Assembly (NCBI RefSeq): GCF_041956535.1
Contig: NW_027192193.1
Location: 243,483 to 270,453 of the forward strand
DNA: 26,971 bases
Direction of reading: 5' to 3'
DNA from: Calcarisporiella thermophila CBS 279.70
Taxonomy: Eukaryota; Calcarisporiellomycota
Below are positions 21,283 through 26,971 of this stretch, one piece after another. The notes under the pieces were generated by a model. It was not told the origin of the DNA, ran no database searches, and was given only the letters and a program-made list of their open reading frames with translations. A program made the position numbers and the translations under genes. Position 1 is the stretch's first letter. Each line of letters opens with the position of its first letter.

Positions 21283-23239
21283 TCATGTGTGCCTACGCCT
21301 AATATATATTTCCCTGATCGCAACCGGTTTCAACTTGGATTCTCTCAATTCTGCTTCAGAAAACACTAGCGGCTTCAATTCCTCCAATGTCTTGATTATT
21401 TCATTTACGTGTTGCTGTGCGATCATACCTACTCTTCTTTCAAGTGACCTCAGCAACTCGAGTGTTTTCGCGAGTTGTAAGTAACACTCCCGCCGCACAG
21501 CGCGACTAGGATGTACACGCACAATAAACTTATGCATATGGCAGAAGACGTGTCCAGGTACTTGCATTTGACACCAATTTTGGCGACATATGGCAGTTTG
21601 CCAACCCAACGTGGAATTAAATACACCCTAGATAAACGATTAAAGTTTTCATTTATCAGTTTCTATATGTACGATTGGAAGAGGAAAAAGTAACGATAAG
21701 TATTCAACTACTCTATTCATTCATTACCCTAGCATATTCATTCATTGCCTTAACTCTTAACTCTTTCATTAGCTCCCCTTCGATCCTCTGGGGCGGTGCT
21801 TCCGATTCAATAAATCGTTGCCACAGAGAACACCAATCGATCCAGAAATTATACCCTACCCCATTGCTAAGCATTTGGCGCAATTCCTCATCACTGGTGC
21901 TCCCGTTTCGTAGAGTCGAATGCAAGTCTTGCTGCAAAAGAGCTGCAATTCCTATAACATTCTGGACAATCTCAATATCCAGCTGTGTCCAATCGATATC
22001 TTGAAATCTTTCGAATTTGGTCGAAAATTCAATGTCTACAAAAAGTGAAGCCTAATACTCAAACATCAATTAAAACAGCCGAGTTTTTAGAGGGATTTGA
22101 TAAAGTATTTACGAGAAACAACTTGTATCTTTCCCCGTCTTTTGAATGAACGGTTGCTTTAGGGGAATTGCGGATAATCCCAAGACTTATCAGCCTAGGC
22201 CTGCCATCCATATTGACACTCACCATTTCACTGTGACAAAGATAACTCCTAATATACCACATCATGAAAATGAAAATAAACATGAACCCCAGATATTCAT
22301 CTACCATATACGCCTTCGAAGTTCAATTTGCATCTCATCTTGTTCGTTCGGGTCGTCCGTTTCCAATCCTAGTGCGAGTGCCATTAACACTGCTTGTCTA
22401 TGATATACGTAGGCATCATCATAGCGAAGCAATTTTCTCATGCAATCCTCCAAATTTTGAAATGATAGTACAATGTATAGAGATGGAGTGTCAAACACCT
22501 CCTCGAGGCACAAGCGCGCTTGTGCAAGTAGATCACCAACAATTTTTCGTATTTGTTGCATCATCAAACTATATCCATGCCTACATAACAGATGGATAGC
22601 AGAATTGGCCAAGGCAGTACATATTAATTCTGAACTCAACTCTCCACGGTGATAACTCTCAAGGAAACTAGCACGGTCTGGGTGTTGAAAACCGTAGTTA
22701 CAGTCACTCACATAGACATAGAATAGATAATCTGCAAGTCTACGACTGACGAAAGAAGGGCGATGGACGGAGGGTTTAAATATCTTATCTTGAATGGGGG
22801 TCGGAAAGTGACGGTTCAGGAGCGTACATCGACGTGACCCTAAGCCTGATTCTGTCAGGTTTTTAGAGGTGAAGCCATGAAATAAATCAGGTGGAGATAT
22901 GTTTTCTAGGATAAAATATGCGCTAAGAAGCCGATGGAGATCTCCAAGTGAATTTAGTTTGAGTTGGAGTCTAAGCCCGTCTCCTGAGGAGAGAAAGTGC
23001 ATCCTATGAGGTTGGCCACAAGAAAATTTATTATTGATATCTGTATTATCCTCAAGTGAAAATGAATGGTTGCTATCTGGTGAATGTCCTTCGTTTAACA
23101 AGGGTTCAATTGATGTTAATGGAGTCGAACAAAATGAGTAAATTAGGTCCCAAAAATCTCGCTCTGATTTAATCACCCTGGATGAGGAACCTGACATCTG
23201 ATTTGAAAGGATAGGATCAAGTAGATAACAACTGCGCAT
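21283..23239 (-). CDS. Fungal_trans-domain transcription factor, no Zn2Cys6 visible
   Basis: Exons are 23239-22305, 22248-22113, 22051-21728 and 21627-21283, giving 579 residues from the ATG at 23239. All three introns (56, 61, 100 nt) keep the frame. The middle of the protein has the fungal transcription-factor domain pattern: VHRPSFVSRRLADYLFYVY, ALGLETDDPNEQDEMQIELR leading into RRIWSYLCHSEMVSV and MDGRPRLISLG, then VDIEF. Such proteins usually begin with a CX2CX6C...CX2CX6C DNA-binding cluster. None is found at the N-terminus or in any frame within several hundred bases upstream. The frame runs back to TAA just beyond 23272, with a possible acceptor GCATCAG at about 23260, so an upstream exon may be missing from this model. 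Otherwise it is a cluster-less regulator. The regulated pathway cannot be told. Confidence 0.8.
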
Positions 23240-23651
23240 TTTCCGTCCTATTATTGACAACAACTGATGCAATTCTTATTTGTCTCTTTACCTTTTTCAT
23301 TATACATTAACAATATTTAAGAACAAATTTTGTTTTTCCGGCCAAAAACACTGCCATGTATAGCCTCAAATTATAATTTTCTCCGCCCGTTAACAAAGTT
23401 TTGACGAGAGCAGCACTGTCTATTTAAAGAGCTACAGACAACAGTTTGAGTGATTGTTACAATTTTAGAAGAATTTTAATAAGTTCATGTATTCATTATT
23501 ATGTTAGTGCGGAGCAATATCCAGATAGAAGAGGGTCGAATATCGAATTATCGAACTTCGCAAACAAAACAACCTGATGAATGAGCAGCTATATTTACCT
23601 AACACAATGACATTATTATGTGATCAGCTGGCATCGAGTTAAAAAGAATAT

Positions 23652-23961
23652 CTAAATATTTAGGTTAATATACCTTATTATCTTTGTTGTTGTGCCTTTG
23701 CTGCGCCTGTCCCTTTATTAGAACTCCTATATTCGCACTATTGGCATCGCTGCTCTGCCGGCTTACAAGTCGAAAAGCCATGAATCCTTTTGCGTGAGAA
23801 TGAGTTGTTGAATATCCTCAACCTGGATCCTCAGCTTGAGCGTTTGCATGAAGACTCCTTTAATCTGTGGCTGTGTTAAAAAAAAAGGCAAACTTATAGG
23901 GGAAATCTTATTGATAGCCAGCACCATTTACGCGTGTCGTTGATATCGAGGTTTGAAGCAT
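23652..23961 (-). CDS. Doubtful small three-exon gene
   Basis: Exons 23961-23932, 23870-23767 and 23706-23652 would encode 62 residues. The introns are 61 nt (donor GTAAAT, acceptor TTTTTTTTTAACACAG) and 60 nt (donor GTAAGC, acceptor GGGACAG), the normal size here, and both joins keep the frame. The middle exon reads MQTLKLRIQVEDIQQLILTQ, a possible amphipathic helix, then KDSWLFDL. I recognise no family. It could instead be 5' sequence of the transcription-factor gene that begins about 410 bp further on in the same direction, or chance. Confidence 0.22.
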
Positions 23962-24850
23962 GCTGTTTCGATGTTGGAGGTAGGAAAATGCCACCTAACC
24001 TAATTATTCATTGAGGAAATCTAAACTGAAACCCTAATGAAGAGTTGAGATCACATTGCAAGGAAAGATTTAGCATATTTCTAGATGACTTTTTTTTTTT
24101 TTGTTAAAGAATAGAATTATTTATATTTGCGGCCATCCTATTCGGTTAGAAAATCTACATGCTATTAATAATAAATTTAGACCGAAGGATAGTCAGAATA
24201 CATGAGTAATATTTAGTGTGTACATGCTAACTGAATGTGGATTGTTAACTGATGGGTATTGTAATACCATTGATCTGGGCTAATAATTGTATACCGTATA
24301 TGTGAAAGTATGAAATTTAAATATTGTTATTGACGAATCTGATAACTATCTAAGAGATAGCAAGTAGGCCAGAGTTATTGCCTACTTTGTGGCTCCAGGA
24401 GCACTTGAATTGCTAATTACGAAGGGGAAGTTCACTCAATAAGAGCATGGGCAATAAAAAGCTAGTCGCACCAGCTTATCAACTCTGCTAGATAAATATA
24501 TATAAATATATAAATAAAAATATGTAAATAAAAGTAAATAAAAGTAAATAAAATAGGAGAATAAAATTAGAAACCTTCCAATGTTTTGTCTACCCATTGC
24601 AGTCCGGATTCTGCATGAATGAAAAAGGTATACATACTTGAACGTATTGCCAAGTGGCAGGTTCTTTGTTTAGGGTTTATACAGTTCATTAATGAAAGTC
24701 TCTAAGAGCTGATGTAGCCGTATGTTGAATTTCAAAGCAGATGATAGCAGTTGTTTATATTGTTTAGATTCTTATTTGACGATAAAAATCAAAAATTTTA
24801 TTTCGTCAAAAACATGATATTGGAATCATTAATCCTGCATCATAAAATAT
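23962..24850. other. Intergenic, very AT-rich
   Basis: Contains three perfect tandem copies of GTAAATAAAA (24524-24553) inside a longer A/T-only tract, and a T-run at 24090-24101. No gene is supported. It includes the 3' flank of RPS20. Confidence 0.5.
24524..24553 (+). repeat. Three tandem copies of GTAAATAAAA
   Basis: Three identical 10-bp units in an A/T-rich tract starting near 24492. A simple-sequence repeat; no function is suggested. Confidence 0.8.
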
Positions 24851-25340
24851 TTATGAAGCGATGGTGACTTCAACTTCAACTCCGGGCTCAATAGAGATGG
24901 AGGTCTAAAGTGATATAAAAAATTAACACATATTCACCAAAAGCGCAAACATTTAAACTTACGATTTGCTTCACGATCTCACTGGGGCTGTGCAAGTCGA
25001 TCAAACGCTTGTGAATGCGCATCTCATAACGGTCCCAGGTCTTCGAACCCTCACCACAAGGAGACTTGCGGGTGGTGATGCGGAGAACCTTGGTGGGGAG
25101 ACGGACGGGACCCTTGACGCGGAGATCCTTATCCTTAGCGCGAAGGACGAGGTCAGAGCAAACTAAGAAAAAATATGGAGCGTTAATTTTTATTATATAG
25201 GATAAACAGGTATTGTTATTAGACCGCTTACCCTTCTCAAGGTTCTTGACATTGCGGGAAGTGAGAGTGATGCGGATGCGATGGATGGTGGGCTCCACCG
25301 ACTCTTCGAATCCGGGTTTACCTTTAGCGACGTAAGACAT
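24851..25340 (-). CDS. RPS20: Small-subunit ribosomal protein uS10 (S20)
   Basis: Three exons, 25340-25232, 25162-24963 and 24904-24851, encode 120 residues, the usual length. Diagnostic blocks are [57 protein letters not shown] and [13 protein letters not shown]. Introns are 69 nt (donor GTAAGC, acceptor CTTAG) and 58 nt (donor GTAAGT, acceptor TTTAG). A longer open frame runs upstream of the ATG at 25340, but homology begins at [10 protein letters not shown], so that ATG is the start. uS10 belongs to the head of the small subunit. The spelling SLEK to NLEK and the SISIEPG tail are closer to basidiomycete or early-diverging fungal forms than to Pezizomycotina, from memory of the family. Confidence 0.97.
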
Positions 25341-25817
25341 GGTTGAATTTGTTAATTTGCTTTTAGTTACTAGTACCACGATCCCAGCGGTGACTAAAGG
25401 CGATGGTTTTCAAGTTGAAAAAAGAAGAAGGAGCAACTGAACTGTTTACGTTTTGAATTTATTGAAAAATTTTTTGCATTGTTTAGGGCAGGCAAGCAAT
25501 TTTTTTGAGTATGAACAATATGAAATAAAATTAAAACTATTTGTATTATTGATTACGTAGTGTTTGATAGACTGAATAATTAGCATAATTCGCTAAATAA
25601 TAAAAGCGATCTATAGGAACAACAATAATCCACTTGGAAAAATGGGCTCAATGATTATTATCTCGCAAATCAAGCTTCATGTTGTGCGAGTATATTTATA
25701 AGTATATATATGATTAAATCGCTATGCAAAGGGGTCAACTATACTGTATGGGGGAATTTTTCGAAAGCTTTAACATAGTTTAGCTCCGCACCGACTTTAC
25801 TTGCCCATGATATGACC
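25341..25817. other. Intergenic, AT-rich
   Basis: RPS20 promoter side and flank of the retrotransposon remains. No gene is seen. Confidence 0.45.
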
Positions 25818-26174
25818 AAACTGTTAATAGTGGAAACTGATGCGTCCGAGTATGTCAAAGGAGCTTATATAAATACAAAGTGACAAAGAATACCCTGTCG
25901 CAAACGATTCAAACAAACTCTCCCCATTAGAAAAGTGATATTTAGCGGAGGAACGAAAACTTCTAGCAATTTTACGTGCCATTGAGATCTGGCGCAATTA
26001 CTTAAAGAGTCCACTTTTGTAGGTCGCACTTAGCACCAATCTTTCAAGTATCTAGGACGAAAAAAATTGATGTCCCGATGCATTGCTAAATGACTTGACG
26101 ACCTAGAATTCTTGAATTTTGATATATGTCATACTGGGGAGATTGATGTCATACCAGACGCGTTATCTCATATC
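25818..26174 (+). mobile_element. Decayed Ty3/gypsy RNase H fragment 1
   Basis: Pieces of the retrotransposon RNase H region appear in the expected order but in three phases: KLLIVETDASEYVKGAYI (25818-25880, then TGA), PVANDSNKLSPLEK (25894, then TGA) with EERKLLAILRAIEIWRNYL after it, and DDLEFLNFDI to DVIPDALSHI ending at 26174. The family pattern is TDAS...KLSP.E..Y...E.ELLAI..A...W..YL...DALSR. Frameshifts and several stops show that it is dead. There is no protease or reverse-transcriptase core upstream in the window. It is a truncated insertion or old relic. Confidence 0.75.
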
Positions 26175-26235
26175 TACCATTGTGTAAGGAAATGATTTTT
26201 TATTGTATTGTATTTTTAATGTTTTCCAACTGACC

Positions 26236-26445
26236 AACTCGGTTAAGCACGCGAAAGACAAGCTTGCAGAATGGAGACAAAGGCTTAATATGCAAGAATA
26301 TGCGATTACTTTCAGATCATTGGAAATACAAATTCCCCGAATCACAAAAGGAGTATTATTGCGATTATTCGCGGACCGAAATTGCAGAAGAGAAAGGCGT
26401 TGGAGGGTAAGAACTCAACCACTTTCAACGAAGCTGTTAGAGTAA
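26236..26445 (+). mobile_element. Ty3/gypsy RNase H fragment 2
   Basis: An open stretch reads KHAKDKLAEWRQRLNMQEY and then AITFRS. This matches the part of gypsy-type RNase H in which a conserved RW or EW, a leucine and EY/DY-x-I precede the DALSR motif. That part is already present in fragment 1 just upstream, so this is a second element or a rearranged copy. No DALSR is seen after it; the frame ends at 26443-26445. The fragment is short and the call rests on this one block. Confidence 0.45.
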
Positions 26446-26526
26446 AAGGTGGTAAACTCTCACGAAATTCGATTTTGTGGCTTATTTATTATTTTATTAT
26501 AAATAACTCGTTTCAATCCAGATTCA

Positions 26527-26960
26527 TGTTGCGTCGAATATATGTCTAATAAGGTCTATCCCGACAATCCTCTAGCTATCCCTAAGCTCTTGATTGTCCT
26601 TCCTTAAACACTTCAGAAGACTAATAAACGACACAAGATGGTGGTTTGAAACGTATCCGGTTCTATCTCAATACAAAATAGCACGTCCTTTATTGTAAAT
26701 GAAATGTCGGTCTTTTTATACTGTTGTTAACGTATCACATAGGGAAAAATAATAAAAGTAATAAAATGGCATCATCTCAATATAATAAAGTTATCATAAA
26801 ATAAGGTTGGCGTAATAAACAACCGTATAATATTAAATATTCTCACAAAAGGGCTCGGTTAAAGAAATAAAGATAATAAAGCGATCAAGTCACAAAAGCT
26901 AAGCCTCCGTTCTATACTACTGCGCCATTGATCCATTTAGTTCCAAATTTCCTCACAACA
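26527..26960 (+). mobile_element. Probable solo LTR
   Basis: A 434-bp stretch starts TGTTG and ends CAACA, perfect 5-bp inverted ends of the TG...CA form used by LTRs. It is flanked on both sides by TTCA (26523-26526 and 26961-26964), a 4-bp target-site duplication. Inside are a TATA-like TTTTTATAC (about 26713) and AATAAA signals further on, the order expected in an LTR. No primer-binding site or polypurine tract adjoins it, which fits a solo LTR. Chance inverted ends are possible, since no second copy is in the window. Confidence 0.42.
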
Positions 26961-26971
26961 TTCAATTGTTG

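Overview
The window is nuclear DNA of a filamentous or early-diverging fungus. Its genes carry many short introns (about 46-100 nt) with GTRNGT-like donors and CTAAY or TACTAAC branch sites. Non-coding DNA is AT-rich and coding DNA is clearly richer in GC. The genes recognised are typical fungal ones: a Nto1/BRPF scaffold, a class I alpha-mannosidase, an Atf1-type bZIP factor, a Fungal_trans factor and the ribosomal proteins eL39 and uS10. The C-terminus of uS10 ([16 protein letters not shown]) looks more like basidiomycete or early-diverging fungal proteins than Pezizomycotina ones as I recall them. I cannot name the species.

Layout. (1) Positions 1-341: the 3' end of an unrecognised RG-rich gene. 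(2) 752-2467, minus strand: an unrecognised four-pass membrane glycoprotein. (3) 4281-10533: an accessory block of six plus-strand genes for small secreted products, separated by AT-rich DNA. They are a Thr/Pro-rich probable GPI protein, four cysteine-rich miniproteins (two of them tandem paralogues) and one cysteine-free secreted peptide precursor with a dibasic site. All four cysteine-rich genes have a CTATAAA box, in three of them 143-152 bp before the ATG, and some of their upstream regions share sequence blocks. (4) 10766-11235: RPL39 (eL39), with a first coding exon of only the ATG. (5) 11566-25340: a housekeeping and regulatory block entirely on the minus strand. It holds the BRPF/Nto1 scaffold (11 exons), a GH47 mannosidase (5 exons), an Atf1-like bZIP factor (3 exons), a Fungal_trans transcription factor with no visible Zn2Cys6 cluster (4 exons), a doubtful small gene, and RPS20 (uS10, 3 exons). 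(6) 25818-26960: decayed Ty3/gypsy reverse-transcriptase/RNase H fragments and a probable solo LTR.

The most interesting part is the secreted-protein cluster. A tandem, same-strand run of signal-peptide genes with little resemblance to housekeeping families, lying next to a conserved block in a window that also carries transposon debris, has the architecture of a fungal effector or secreted antimicrobial-protein locus. That role is inference: the sequence shows secretion signals, cysteine scaffolds, duplication and shared promoter design, but not function. Exon structures of the multi-exon genes were worked out by hand, joining splice sites so that the reading frame and the family motifs continue.
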